In this document: positions 7,143 through 14,486 of the stretch, piece after piece | How positions within the stretch are numbered: the stretch's first letter is position 1 | How the letters are laid out: the number at the start of each line of letters is the position of its first letter | NCBI GenBank assembly: GCA_030038955.1 | Contig: JASHQV010000195.1 | Location: forward strand, 1 to 22,151 | Direction of reading: 5' to 3' | From: Solirubrobacteraceae bacterium | GTDB lineage: Bacteria; Actinomycetota; Thermoleophilia; Solirubrobacterales; Solirubrobacteraceae | DNA length: 22,151 nucleotides | Program-made: the position numbers and the translations under genes | Notes under the pieces: generated by a model | What the model saw: the letters and a program-made list of their open reading frames with translations, nothing else | What the model was told of the DNA's origin: nothing | Databases searched by the model: none

Positions 7143-7541
7143 CTACCGGGTCTCGACGATCACGGTCGTCGCCTTGACCACGGCGGTGGCGGCGGCGCCG
7201 GGCTCGAGGCCGAGCTCGTCGGCGGCCTCGCGCGACATCAGCGAGACGATCCGGAAGGGACCGCAGGCCATCTCGATCTGGGCCATGACATCGTCCCGCT
7301 TGACCGCCACGACGACCCCCTGCAGGCGGTTGCGAGCACTCGACAGGCCGGTGGCGCCGCGCTCGCGAAGCAGCGTCGAGAGATCCTCAGAGGACACGAA
7401 CCGGCGGTTGCCGCGGCGCTCGAAGCGCACCCGGCCGGCGCGCTCCCAGCGCCTCAGCGTGTCGACGCTGACGCCCAGGGTACTGGCCGCCGCGCCGATC
7501 GAGACGAGCCGCTCGAGTCCGGAGTCAGTGGCCTCGCTCAT
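7143..7541 (-). CDS. HTH-TOBE (MerR-like DNA-binding plus Mop domain) regulator
   Basis: 132 aa. Residues 12-60 form a MerR/excisionase-like winged helix (S-I-G-A-A-A-S-T-L-G-V-S-V-D-T-L-R-R-W-E-R-A-G-R, then R-R-F-V-S-S-E-D-L). Residues 68-131 form a single TOBE/Mop domain: S-A-R-N-R-L-Q-G-V-V, E-M-A-C-G and a V-K-A-T-T-V-I-V end. Mop domains bind molybdate, tungstate or molybdopterin-type ligands (family knowledge), so this is likely a ligand-responsive transcription factor. The ATG overlaps the ribH stop as ATGA (7538-7541), so it is translated with the riboflavin operon. No molybdate transporter or Moco gene lies in the window, which is unexpected for this family. The ligand could be another oxyanion or pterin/flavin-like compound (speculation). 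Confidence 0.88.
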   Translation of the reverse strand: MSEATDSGLERLVSIGAAASTLGVSVDTLRRWERAGRVRFERRGNRRFVSSEDLSTLLRERGATGLSSARNRLQGVVVAVKRDDVMAQIEMACGPFRIVSLMSREAADELGLEPGAAATAVVKATTVIVETR

Positions 7542-8107
7542 ACCGCAAAGCCCGCCGGCTTGCCGCTCGCTCGGCTTCCGGCCTCGCTCGATTGGGGGGC
7601 GCCGACGTCATCCGGCGTGCGCGGGCGCTCGGACAGCTCCCGCCTGATCGCCAGCGACGCCAGCACGGCGGCGACCGCGTGCCGTCCGGTGTCGCGCTTG
7701 GAGCCGCCCTTGACGCGCTCCCGCGCCTGCTCGATCGTGTCCACCGTGAGCAACCCGAAGCCAACCGGAACGCCGGTCAGCAGCTGCACCTGCGAGATCC
7801 CGCGCGCGGCCTCGGCACACACGTACTGGTAGTGATCGGTGTCGCCGCGAATCACCGCGCCGAGGCACACGACCGCCACGTAGCGGCCGCTCTCGGCCGC
7901 GTACTTGGCGGCCAGCGGCAGCTCGAACGCGCCGGGAACGGTATGGCGATCGATCTCACTGACGCCGGCCTCGGCGAGCGCCTCGCGGGCCCCTTGCTCG
8001 AGCGCGTCGGCCAGCCGCTCGTAGAAGCGCGACACGCACAGGGCGACGCGACCATCGACGCTGACGCGCTCGTCGAGCGCCGTGGCGGCACCAGGCTCAA
8101 TCGCCAT
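7538..8107 (-). CDS. ribH: 6,7-dimethyl-8-ribityllumazine synthase
   Basis: 189 aa. RibH condenses 5-amino-6-ribitylaminouracil with 3,4-dihydroxy-2-butanone 4-phosphate to give the lumazine precursor of riboflavin. Seen: S-R-F-Y-E (26-30), V-P-G-A-F-E-L-P (57-64), G-A-V-I-R-G-D-T-D-H (83-92, with the catalytic-type H92), and G-V-P-V-G-F-G-L-L-T (112-121). The core ends near residue 157; the last ~30 residues (R-P-R-T-P-D-D-V...) are a hydrophilic extension beyond the usual ~155 aa. The ATG lies 11 bases inside the end of ribBA, with GGAGG 9 bases upstream. The stop overlaps the HTH-TOBE start. It supplies the substrate of RibE in the same operon. Confidence 0.97.
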   Translation of the reverse strand: MAIEPGAATALDERVSVDGRVALCVSRFYERLADALEQGAREALAEAGVSEIDRHTVPGAFELPLAAKYAAESGRYVAVVCLGAVIRGDTDHYQYVCAEAARGISQVQLLTGVPVGFGLLTVDTIEQARERVKGGSKRDTGRHAVAAVLASLAIRRELSERPRTPDDVGAPQSSEAGSRASGKPAGFAV

Positions 8108-9407
8108 CTGCCTGATCCTCCGCCGGCTGCCGGTCGGTGTGCGCGTCGCGGCTCTCCTCCTCGCGCAGCATCTCCTCGTCGAGCGGGAGCCCCTGGTGAT
8201 GCAGCGTGTGGCCCATCTTGTCGCGCTTGACGCGCAGGTAGGCGACGTTGTGCGGGTTCGGCAGCGGCTGCAGCGGGATCTGATCGGTGACCGACAGCCC
8301 GTAGCCGGACAGGCCGGAGATCTTCTTCGGGTTGTTGGTGAGGATGCGGATGCTGGTGAGCCCGAGGTCCGACAGGATCTGGGCGCCGATCCCGTAGTCG
8401 CGCAGGTCGACCGGCAGCCCCAGCTGCAGGTTGGCCTCGACCGTGTCGAACCCCTCCTCCTGGAGCTTGTAGGCGCGCAGCTTGTTGAGCAGCCCGATGC
8501 CGCGGCCCTCCTGGCTCAGGTAGAGCACGACGCCACACCCCTCGTCCTGCACCATCGCCAGCGCCGACTGCAGCTGCTCGCCGCAGTCGCAGCGCAGCGA
8601 GTGGAAGACGTCGCCGGTGAGGCACTCCGAGTGGACGCGGACGAGCACGTCCTCGACCCCGGCGACCTCGCCCTTGACCAGCGCCACGTGGTGCTTGTTG
8701 TCCATCAGCGAGCGGTAGCCGACGGCGGTGAAGTCCCCGAACGCGGTCGGCAGCGCCGCCGACGCGACCCGCTCCACCAGCTTCTCGGTACGCCGCCGGT
8801 AGGAGATCAGATCGGCGATCGTGATCAGCTTCAGGCCGTGCTTGAAGGCGTACAGCGCAAGCTCCTCGCCGCGCGCCATCGAACCGTCCTCGTTCTGGAC
8901 CTCGCAGATCACCCCGGCCGGGTTGACCCCCGCGAGCCGCGCGAGATCGACCGATGCCTCGGTGTGACCGGTCCGCTCGAGCACTCCTCCGGGCTTCGCC
9001 TTCAACGGTCGCACGTGGCCGGGCTTGACGATGTCCTCGGGCCCCTTGGTGGGGTCGATCGCGACCTGCATCGTGTGCGCCTGGTCGTGCACGCTGATCC
9101 CGGTCGTGACTCCCTCGCGCGCTTCGATCGTGACCGTGAACGGCGTCTGGTGGGCGCTCTCGTTCTTCAGCGTCATCAGCTCGAGCCCGAGCGCGTCGCA
9201 TCGCTCCGGCGTCAGCGCCAGGCAGATCCAGCCGCCCGCCTGACGCGTCATGAAGTTGATCGCATCCGGCGTCACGAACTGCGCGGCCATCACCAGATCG
9301 CCCTCGTTCTCGCGATCCTCGTCGTCGACCACGACCACCATCCGGCCGGCCGCGATGTCCTCCAGCGCCTGCTCGACGGTGGCGAAGGCCTGTCCGGTAG
9401 CGGTCAT
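8097..9407 (-). CDS. ribBA: Bifunctional DHBP synthase / GTP cyclohydrolase II
   Basis: 436 aa from the ATG at 9407, which overlaps the ribE stop as ATGA; the frame is open further upstream but runs through ribE. N-terminal RibB domain (~5-205): D-D-E-D-R-E-N-E-G-D (28-37), T-T-G-I-S-V-H-D (101-108) and R-T-G-H-T-E-A-S-V-D-L (145-155). It makes 3,4-dihydroxy-2-butanone 4-phosphate from ribulose 5-phosphate. C-terminal RibA domain (~210-405): zinc ligands C262, C273 and C275 in S-E-C-L-T-G-D...R-C-D-C-G, then Q-E-G-R-G-I-G-L (299-306) and D-L-R-D-Y-G-I-G-A-Q (334-343). It opens GTP, the committed step. Both active sites look intact. A 25-residue acidic tail (412-436) follows; its coding end overlaps ribH by 11 bases. 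Confidence 0.97.
   Translation of the reverse strand: MTATGQAFATVEQALEDIAAGRMVVVVDDEDRENEGDLVMAAQFVTPDAINFMTRQAGGWICLALTPERCDALGLELMTLKNESAHQTPFTVTIEAREGVTTGISVHDQAHTMQVAIDPTKGPEDIVKPGHVRPLKAKPGGVLERTGHTEASVDLARLAGVNPAGVICEVQNEDGSMARGEELALYAFKHGLKLITIADLISYRRRTEKLVERVASAALPTAFGDFTAVGYRSLMDNKHHVALVKGEVAGVEDVLVRVHSECLTGDVFHSLRCDCGEQLQSALAMVQDEGCGVVLYLSQEGRGIGLLNKLRAYKLQEEGFDTVEANLQLGLPVDLRDYGIGAQILSDLGLTSIRILTNNPKKISGLSGYGLSVTDQIPLQPLPNPHNVAYLRVKRDKMGHTLHHQGLPLDEEMLREEESRDAHTDRQPAEDQADGD
8117..8121 (-). promoter_or_regulatory. Shine-Dalgarno of ribH
   Basis: Minus-strand GGAGG, 9 bases before the ribH ATG and inside the ribBA coding region. It supports the overlapping start at 8107. Confidence 0.5.
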
Positions 9408-9988
9408 CGCGCGATCAGCCTGTCCACGTATTTCGCCAGCACGTCCACCTCCAGGTTGACGCGGTCCCCGGGCGCCAGCGTGCCCAGGTTCGTCCGCTCC
9501 AGTGTCTCGGGGATCAGCGAAACGGTAAAGCATCGCTGCCCCAGCTCCGCAACCGTCAGCGACACGCCGCCTACCGCGATCGAGCCCTTGTGGGCGACGT
9601 AGCGCAACAGCGCCGCCGGCGCCTCGATCTGGAGCCGTCGGGCGAAGCCGTCCTGGGCAACCGACGCGACCCTGCCGACGCCGTCGACGTGGCCCTGCAC
9701 GATGTGGCCGCCGAGCCGGTCGCCGGCCCGCAACGGCAGCTCGAGGTTGACCGCAGCGGGCGGCCGCAGCTCGGCCAGCGAGGTCAGCCGCAAGGTCTCG
9801 TTCATCGCGTCGGCGCGGAAGCTGTCGCCGTCGACCGCGGTGGCGGTCAGGCAGACGCCGTCGACGGCCACCGAGTCGCCCTCCGACAGCTCGGAAGCGA
9901 GCCGCGTGCGGATCGTCAGCAGGTGACCGTCGCCGGTCGGCTCGACCGCGGTGATCTGCCCGACCTCGGCGATCAGCCCCGTGAACAT
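9404..9988 (-). CDS. ribE: Riboflavin synthase alpha chain
   Basis: 194 aa, starting M-F-T-G-L-I as the family does. The enzyme dismutates two lumazine molecules into riboflavin and the pyrimidine substrate of RibH. Two lumazine-binding repeats are visible: G-D-S-V-A-V-D-G-V-C-L-T (37-48) with A-D-A-M-N-E-T-L (59-66), and K-G-S-I-A-V-G-G-V-S-L-T-V (134-146) with S-L-I-P-E-T-L (157-163). The inter-repeat motif G-H-I-V-Q-G-H-V-D-G is at 94-103. The ATG shares one base with the ribD stop (TGATG), and a strong AAGGAG sits 5 bases upstream inside ribD. The stop overlaps the ribBA ATG. Confidence 0.97.
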   Translation of the reverse strand: MFTGLIAEVGQITAVEPTGDGHLLTIRTRLASELSEGDSVAVDGVCLTATAVDGDSFRADAMNETLRLTSLAELRPPAAVNLELPLRAGDRLGGHIVQGHVDGVGRVASVAQDGFARRLQIEAPAALLRYVAHKGSIAVGGVSLTVAELGQRCFTVSLIPETLERTNLGTLAPGDRVNLEVDVLAKYVDRLIAR

Positions 9989-11115
9989 CACCACTCCTTG
10001 ACCCGCGAGGTGATCAGCAGATCCTCCCCCACCCGCTCGCACTCCATCGTCAGCGTCCCGATCGCGTCGGCGATCTTCTCCACTCCCTCGCTCTCCAGCG
10101 GATCGCGCGCGTTGCGCCCACCGAGGATCAGCGGCGCCATGAACAGCCGGATCTCGTCGATCTGGCCGGCGTCGAGGAACGAGCCGGCGAGACGGGGACC
10201 GCCCTCCAGCAGCACCGAGGTGACGCCGATCGCCCCCAGCTGCTCGAGCGCCGAGCAGACGCGGGCCGGCTCGTTCTCGCCGGTCGCGACGACCACGTCG
10301 ACGCCGTGCGTCTTCAGCGTGTCGATCGCCGCGCGCGGCGCCGCCCTGGAGACGACGACCGTCAGCGGCACCCGCGGGGCGTCGGCGATCACGCGCGACT
10401 CGAGCGGCAGGCGGGCGAGCGAGTCGAACACGACCCGGCGCGGCTGCCGGGCGCGGGCCGCGCCCGGCAGCCGCGCCGTCAGCAGCGGGTCGTCGGCGAT
10501 CGCCGTGCCGATGCCGACGACGACCGCGTCGAGCGCCGAGCGCCACTCGTGCGCGAGGCGGCGGCTCGCCTCGCCCGAGATCCACCGCGAGTCGCCGGTG
10601 TGCGTCGCGACCTTGCCGTCCAGCGACATCGCCGACTTGAACACGACCCACGGCCGGCCCGTGCGTGCGTGCTTGCGGAACGGCTGGTTCATGAGGCGCG
10701 CCTGGGCGGCCAGCTCGCCGTCGGCGAGCACCACCTCGATCCCCTCGTCCCGCAGGATCCCCAGCCCCCGTCCGGCGGCGTGCGCGGAGGGATCGTCGGA
10801 GGCCACCACCACCCGCTGGATCCCGGCATCCTGGATCGCCTCGGTGCACGGCGGCGTGCGCCCCTGGTGGCAGCAGGGCTCCAATGACACGTACAGCGTC
10901 GCCCCGGACAGGTCGTGCCCGGCGGCGGCGCGGATCGCCTCGACCTCGGCGTGAGCCTCGCCGGCGGCGCGGTGAAAGCCCTCGCCGAGCGTCTCCTCGC
11001 CGGCCGCGATCACGGCTCCGACAAGCGGGTTCGGGCTGACGTGCGGCCAGCCGCGCGCCGCCAGCTCGAGCGCGCGCGAGAGATGGTGCTCGTCGACCTC
11101 GCTGGTTGTCGACAC
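9988..11115 (-). CDS. ribD: Bifunctional riboflavin deaminase/reductase
   Basis: 375 aa from a GTG at 11115. Residues ~8-145 are the deaminase: zinc ligands in G-E-A-H-A-E (52-57) and P-C-C-H-Q-G-R-T-P-P-C (80-90). Residues ~152-370 are the reductase: P-W-V-V-F-K-S-A-M-S-L-D-G-K (155-168), W-I-S (178-180), G-I-G-T-A...D-D-P-L-L-T (201-213) and L-E-G-G-P (303-307). It converts the GTP cyclohydrolase product in two steps to 5-amino-6-ribitylamino-uracil phosphate. First gene of the rib operon. No Shine-Dalgarno precedes the GTG, but TATGCT ends 6 bases upstream (possible leaderless start). No FMN-riboswitch-like leader is present. The stop overlaps ribE. Confidence 0.95.
   Translation of the reverse strand: MSTTSEVDEHHLSRALELAARGWPHVSPNPLVGAVIAAGEETLGEGFHRAAGEAHAEVEAIRAAAGHDLSGATLYVSLEPCCHQGRTPPCTEAIQDAGIQRVVVASDDPSAHAAGRGLGILRDEGIEVVLADGELAAQARLMNQPFRKHARTGRPWVVFKSAMSLDGKVATHTGDSRWISGEASRRLAHEWRSALDAVVVGIGTAIADDPLLTARLPGAARARQPRRVVFDSLARLPLESRVIADAPRVPLTVVVSRAAPRAAIDTLKTHGVDVVVATGENEPARVCSALEQLGAIGVTSVLLEGGPRLAGSFLDAGQIDEIRLFMAPLILGGRNARDPLESEGVEKIADAIGTLTMECERVGEDLLITSRVKEW
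9994..9999 (-). promoter_or_regulatory. Shine-Dalgarno of ribE
   Basis: Minus-strand AAGGAG, 5 bases before the ATG at 9988, embedded in the last codons of ribD (V-K-E-W-stop). It fixes the ribE start and shows coupling between the two genes. Confidence 0.65.
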
Positions 11116-11121
11116 ACTGCA

Positions 11122-11127
11122 AGCATA
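11122..11127 (-). promoter_or_regulatory. Candidate -10 box of the rib operon
   Basis: Minus-strand TATGCT, 6 bases before the ribD GTG, with no ribosome site in between. The expected -35 position (around 11145-11151) falls on the centre of the inverted repeat at 11132-11168 and does not match TTGACA, so activation or repression at the repeat is possible. On the other strand TACCGT at 11208-11213 is a weak candidate -10 for the glycosyltransferase gene. Confidence 0.35.
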
Positions 11128-11131
11128 TGCC

Positions 11132-11168
11132 GGAGCGCGCCGAGCGCATCCAGCGCTCGGCGCGCTCC
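11132..11168. repeat. Perfect 16-bp inverted repeat between divergent ribD and GT2 genes
   Basis: Arms 11132-11147 and 11153-11168 are exact reverse complements (GGAGCGCGCCGAGCGC on the left), separated by the 5-base loop ATCCA. In RNA this would be a very stable hairpin on either strand. No T-run follows on either side, so it is not a standard terminator. It lies 17 bases from the ribD start and 78 bases from the glycosyltransferase start, which suggests an operator or a structural regulatory element. Confidence 0.85.
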
Positions 11169-11245
11169 ACCGCCGGCAACGGCCCCCGCCGACGGCCGCC
11201 ATCCCGCTACCGTGTGCAGGAGCGGCTAAGCGCCTGGACGTCGCG

Positions 11246-12310
11246 ATGAAACTGATCATCCAGATCCCCTGCTTCAACGAGGAGCAGCAGCTGCCGGCGA
11301 CGCTGGCGGCGCTGCCTCGCGAGGTCCCCGGGTTCGACACCGTCGAGTGGCTGATCGTCGACGACGGCTCGACCGACGCGACGATCCCGGTCGCGGAGGC
11401 GCACGGCGTCACCCACATCGTGCGCCTGACCAACAACAAGGGGCTCGCGACCGCCTTCCAGGCCGGGCTCGACGCATGCCTGAAGCTCGGCGCCGACGTG
11501 ATCGTCAACACCGACGCCGACAACCAGTACGAGGGGGCCGACATCGCCAAGCTGGCGGCGCCGATCGTGGCGGGCACCGCCGACATGGTCGTCGGCGACC
11601 GACAGGTGCGGACGATCACGCACTTCTCGGCGCGCAAGAAGCTGCTGCAGCGGCTCGGGTCGTGGGTCGTGCGGCAGGCGTCGGGAACCGACGTGCCCGA
11701 CGCGACCTCCGGGTTCCGGGCATATAACCGCGAGGCGGCGCTGCAGACGCAGGCGGTGTCGCGCTTCACCTACACGCTGGAGACGCTGATCCAGGCAGGC
11801 AAGCTGCAGGTCGACGTCGAGCACGTGCCGATCCGCACGAATCCGCGGACGCGCGCGTCACGGCTGTTCCCGTCGACCGCCGCGTACGTGCGCCGCAACG
11901 CCCTGTCGATCTTCCGCGTCTACTCGCAGTACCAGCCGCTGAAGGTGTTCTGGGCCGGCGCGGCTGTGCTCGGCGCCGGCGCGCTGGCGATCTTCATCCG
12001 CTTCCTGATCATCTTCGCCGAGCATCCGTCGACCGCGGCTCGCGGCCACATCCAGTCGCTGATCGCCGGCGGCGTCCTGTTCAACGCGGCGATGCTGCTC
12101 GGCGCGCTGGGCGTGATCGGCGACCTCCTCGACGCCCAGCGGACGCTGTCGCAGCGCACGTTCGAGCGCGTCCGGCGGATCGAGCTGCGGCTCGGGGTCG
12201 AGCCCTCGCACTACCAGCGGGCCGGCGGCGGCGACAACCAACCCGAGCACGACGCCGATCGGCCCGGGGAGGATACCGAGGAGCGGCAGGCGATCTCCGC
12301 CCACCCATGA
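11246..12310 (+). CDS. GT2-family glycosyltransferase with C-terminal membrane helices
   Basis: 354 aa from the ATG at 11246. Residues 1-210 are a DPM/DPG-synthase-like GT-A fold: Q-I-P-C-F-N-E-E (6-13), I-V-D-D-G-S-T-D (37-44), N-N-K-G-L-A (63-68), the metal-binding D-A-D-N-Q (90-94) and S-G-F-R-A-Y (155-160). Two hydrophobic helices follow (~234-257 and 270-293), then a basic/acidic cytosolic tail (300-354). Such enzymes transfer a sugar from an NDP-sugar to a polyprenyl phosphate or a lipid-linked acceptor at the inner face of the membrane (family knowledge). The sugar is not predictable. The stop overlaps the methyltransferase start as ATGA (12307-12310). No close Shine-Dalgarno; AGGAG at 11218-11222 is 23 bases away. 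Confidence 0.92.
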   Translation: MKLIIQIPCFNEEQQLPATLAALPREVPGFDTVEWLIVDDGSTDATIPVAEAHGVTHIVRLTNNKGLATAFQAGLDACLKLGADVIVNTDADNQYEGADIAKLAAPIVAGTADMVVGDRQVRTITHFSARKKLLQRLGSWVVRQASGTDVPDATSGFRAYNREAALQTQAVSRFTYTLETLIQAGKLQVDVEHVPIRTNPRTRASRLFPSTAAYVRRNALSIFRVYSQYQPLKVFWAGAAVLGAGALAIFIRFLIIFAEHPSTAARGHIQSLIAGGVLFNAAMLLGALGVIGDLLDAQRTLSQRTFERVRRIELRLGVEPSHYQRAGGGDNQPEHDADRPGEDTEERQAISAHP

Positions 12311-12921
12311 CCGCCGCCACGATCCCGACCGGCAACACGTTCGACAAGTACGGCTCCACCAACCCGGTGGTGCGCAGGCTGATGGCGGGGTTCGAGCGGA
12401 CGCTCGACGAGCTGCTACGCGCCGCGGACCCCCGCTCGATCCTCGACATCGGCTGCGGCGAGGGCGTGCTGACCGAGCGCTGGGCCGCCCGCCTCGGCGA
12501 CGGTCGCGTCGTCGGCGTCGACCTGCCTGACCCCAAGCTCGCCGCCCACTGGCAGCGGCGGCGTCGCGCCAACCTACAGTTCCGCGAGCTCGACGTGACC
12601 GCCGGCCTCCCCTACGCCGACGGCGAGTTCGGGCTGGTCTGCGCGACCGAGGTGCTCGAGCACGTGCCCGAGCCCGGCCGCGTGATCGCCGAGATGGCGC
12701 GCGTCGCGTCGCGACATCTGCTGGTATCGGTGCCGCACGAGCCCCTGTGGCGAGTACTCAACCTCGCGCGCGGCGCCTACCTGACGGAGCTCGGCAACAC
12801 CCCCGGGCACGTCAACCACTGGACGCGCCGGGGGATCGCCCGGCTGCTCGCGCGCCACGGCGAGGTGGTGGCGGTACGGGCGCCGTTCCCGTGGACGCAG
12901 CTGCTGGTGCGCGTCGACTGA
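12307..12921 (+). CDS. Class I SAM-dependent methyltransferase
   Basis: 204 aa. The SAM-binding glycine loop I-L-D-I-G-C-G-E-G is at 45-53, the acidic end of strand 2 at V-G-V-D (69-72), E-L-D-V (94-97), and the post-I motif C-A-T-E-V-L-E-H-V-P at 112-121. No membrane segment. Position between a glycosyltransferase and a flippase, with overlapping codons at both ends (ATGA in front, TGATG behind), suggests it methylates the lipid-linked glycan or its carrier (inference). Related methyltransferases commonly occur in glycan clusters; the substrate cannot be read from sequence. Confidence 0.88.
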   Translation: MTAATIPTGNTFDKYGSTNPVVRRLMAGFERTLDELLRAADPRSILDIGCGEGVLTERWAARLGDGRVVGVDLPDPKLAAHWQRRRRANLQFRELDVTAGLPYADGEFGLVCATEVLEHVPEPGRVIAEMARVASRHLLVSVPHEPLWRVLNLARGAYLTELGNTPGHVNHWTRRGIARLLARHGEVVAVRAPFPWTQLLVRVD

Positions 12922-14486
12922 TGGCCCAGACGGTCGAGCGCGGACCGGCCTCGGCCGAGCAGTTCGCCTCCGGCGCCCGCGTGCTGTCGGTCGGGATCGC
13001 CTCGACCGGGGTGTTCACGTTCGCCTACCTGGCGACCGCCAGCCACGTGCTCGACAAGAGCTCCTACAGCCGGATCTCGATCTGCTGGGCGATCATGTTC
13101 GTGATCCTGTCGGTCATCTACCGGCCGATCGAGCAGCTGCTGAGCCGCACGATCGCTGACCGCCAGGCGCGCGCGAGCCCGTACGCGCCCGGCCACGCCC
13201 CGGCGATCCACATCCTCCGCGTGCCGGCGCTGATCCAGTCGTCGTTCGCGGTGCTCTTCCTGATCGTCGCGCTGTTGTTGCGGCGCACGGTCGAGCGCCA
13301 CCTGTTCAGCGGCTCGAGCGCCCTCTACTGGATCCTCGTGGTCGGGGTGATGGCGTATGCGGCGAGCTACTTCGCGCGCGGCTGGCTGGCCGGCCACAAG
13401 CGGTTTGCGCTTTACGGGGCACTGGTGTTCCTCGAGTCGACCAGCCGCTTCCTGTTCGCGCTGGCGGTGGCGATCGGGATCGGCTCGGGCCAGAGCGCCG
13501 TCGGCCTGGGGATGGCGGCCGCCCCGTTCGTGTCGCTGTGCGTGATCCCGTTCGCGTTTGCGCGCGTGCGCGGGCGGGAGCCGATCGGGCAGCCGCGGTC
13601 CTTCGCGGAGCCACGCTCGCCCGCGGCGCAGGATGGCGTACTCGGACGCGCCGGGCCGGCGAAGCGGCGACGAGCCGGCCCGGGAATCGAGGTTGCGGAC
13701 GCCGGCCGCGAGGGGCCCGTGCACGGCCAGCTCGAGCAGGTCGCCACCGACCTGTCGCTGCGTCATGGAAGCGGCTTCGCGTTCGCTGTGGTCGCGATCA
13801 TGTTCTCCGAGCAGACGCTGATGAACGCCGGCGTGCTGATCGTCGCGGCCAGCTCGGGCGGCTCGATCACCTCGGGCCTGGCCGGGTTCGTGTTCAACGT
13901 GCTGTTGATCGTGCGCGCGCCGCTGCAGCTGTTCCAGGCGATCCAGACCTCGATCCTGCCGCACCTGACGGGCATGGAGGCGACCGGCTCGGGCGTTGAG
14001 TTCCAGCGCGCGATCCGGCTCACGGTGCTGGTGATCGCGGCGTTCGCGGCCGCCGTCGCGATCGCTCTCCTGGCGATCGGCCCGTTCGTCATGCGCACGT
14101 TCCTGCCCGACAGCTACGGCGCCTACGGACGCTGGGGGCTGGCGCTGGTTGGGGTCGGGATGGGCTTCCACCTGGTCGCGGGCACGCTCAACCAGGCGCT
14201 GCTGGCGCGCGACCGGGCGCCGCTGGCCGCCGGCGCCTGGCTGATCGCCGCGGGCGCGTTCGTCGCGTTCGTCGTCTCGCACACGATCCCGGGCGAGGTC
14301 ACGCGCGTGGAGGTCGGCTACTGCGGCGCCGCCGGCCTGCTGGCGCTGATCCTGACCGTGCTCTACCGGGTGGCGCCGGGCCAGGCGACGCCGCGGGCAT
14401 CTGGTCAGGCCGCCGCGGGCCAGGCGACGCCGGGCGCATCTGGTCAGCCCGCTGCCGGCCAGGCGGCGCTCGCCAGCTCCGCGTAG
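12921..14486 (+). CDS. MOP/Wzx-type polysaccharide flippase
   Basis: 521 aa from the ATG sharing one base with the methyltransferase stop. About 12 hydrophobic helices in two bundles (~18-216 and ~284-484), as in Wzx/MurJ-like lipid-linked oligosaccharide flippases. Between the bundles, residues ~218-280 form an unusually long hydrophilic loop, low in hydrophobic residues and with a K-R-R-R-A-G cluster (248-253). The extreme C-terminus (487-513) is a 13-residue repeat, G-Q-A-T-P-x-A-S-G-Q-x-A-A. It presumably moves the product of the upstream GT2 and methyltransferase across the membrane. No polymerase, ligase or further transferases are in the cassette. The last 43 bases overlap the end of rpe on the opposite strand. 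Confidence 0.88.
   Translation: MAQTVERGPASAEQFASGARVLSVGIASTGVFTFAYLATASHVLDKSSYSRISICWAIMFVILSVIYRPIEQLLSRTIADRQARASPYAPGHAPAIHILRVPALIQSSFAVLFLIVALLLRRTVERHLFSGSSALYWILVVGVMAYAASYFARGWLAGHKRFALYGALVFLESTSRFLFALAVAIGIGSGQSAVGLGMAAAPFVSLCVIPFAFARVRGREPIGQPRSFAEPRSPAAQDGVLGRAGPAKRRRAGPGIEVADAGREGPVHGQLEQVATDLSLRHGSGFAFAVVAIMFSEQTLMNAGVLIVAASSGGSITSGLAGFVFNVLLIVRAPLQLFQAIQTSILPHLTGMEATGSGVEFQRAIRLTVLVIAAFAAAVAIALLAIGPFVMRTFLPDSYGAYGRWGLALVGVGMGFHLVAGTLNQALLARDRAPLAAGAWLIAAGAFVAFVVSHTIPGEVTRVEVGYCGAAGLLALILTVLYRVAPGQATPRASGQAAAGQATPGASGQPAAGQAALASSA
13652..13682. repeat. 9-bp inverted repeat inside the flippase loop insert
   Basis: CGGGCCGGC (13652-13660) and its exact complement GCCGGCCCG (13674-13682) enclose a 13-base loop. 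They lie in the DNA encoding the hydrophilic linker between the two helix bundles. Could mark an inserted palindromic element; in GC-rich DNA a stem of this size can also arise by chance. Confidence 0.5.
14379..14468 (+). repeat. 39-bp tandem repeat at the flippase 3' end
   Basis: Two full units (14379-14417 and 14418-14456) beginning GGCCAGGCGACGCC, plus a third partial unit from 14457 (GGCCAGGCGGCG). They encode the 13-residue peptide repeat at the flippase C-terminus. The second and third units also form the last codons of rpe on the opposite strand, so repeat copy number affects both proteins. Confidence 0.85.

Noticed and set aside
9408..9533. Longer ribBA start at 9533
   Set aside because: The extension is the out-of-frame shadow of ribE; the ATG at 9407 gives the canonical RibB start.
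8082..9602. Long plus-strand open frame opposite ribBA
   Set aside because: Its translation is Arg/Val/Leu/Asp-rich with no domain, and it mirrors the codon pattern of the clearly real minus-strand gene. The same applies to the other long antisense frames in this GC-rich window.
11116..11245. FMN riboswitch upstream of ribD
   Set aside because: The gap before the ribD start carries a single perfect hairpin and none of the conserved multi-helix RFN core; the distance from the likely promoter to the start is also too short.
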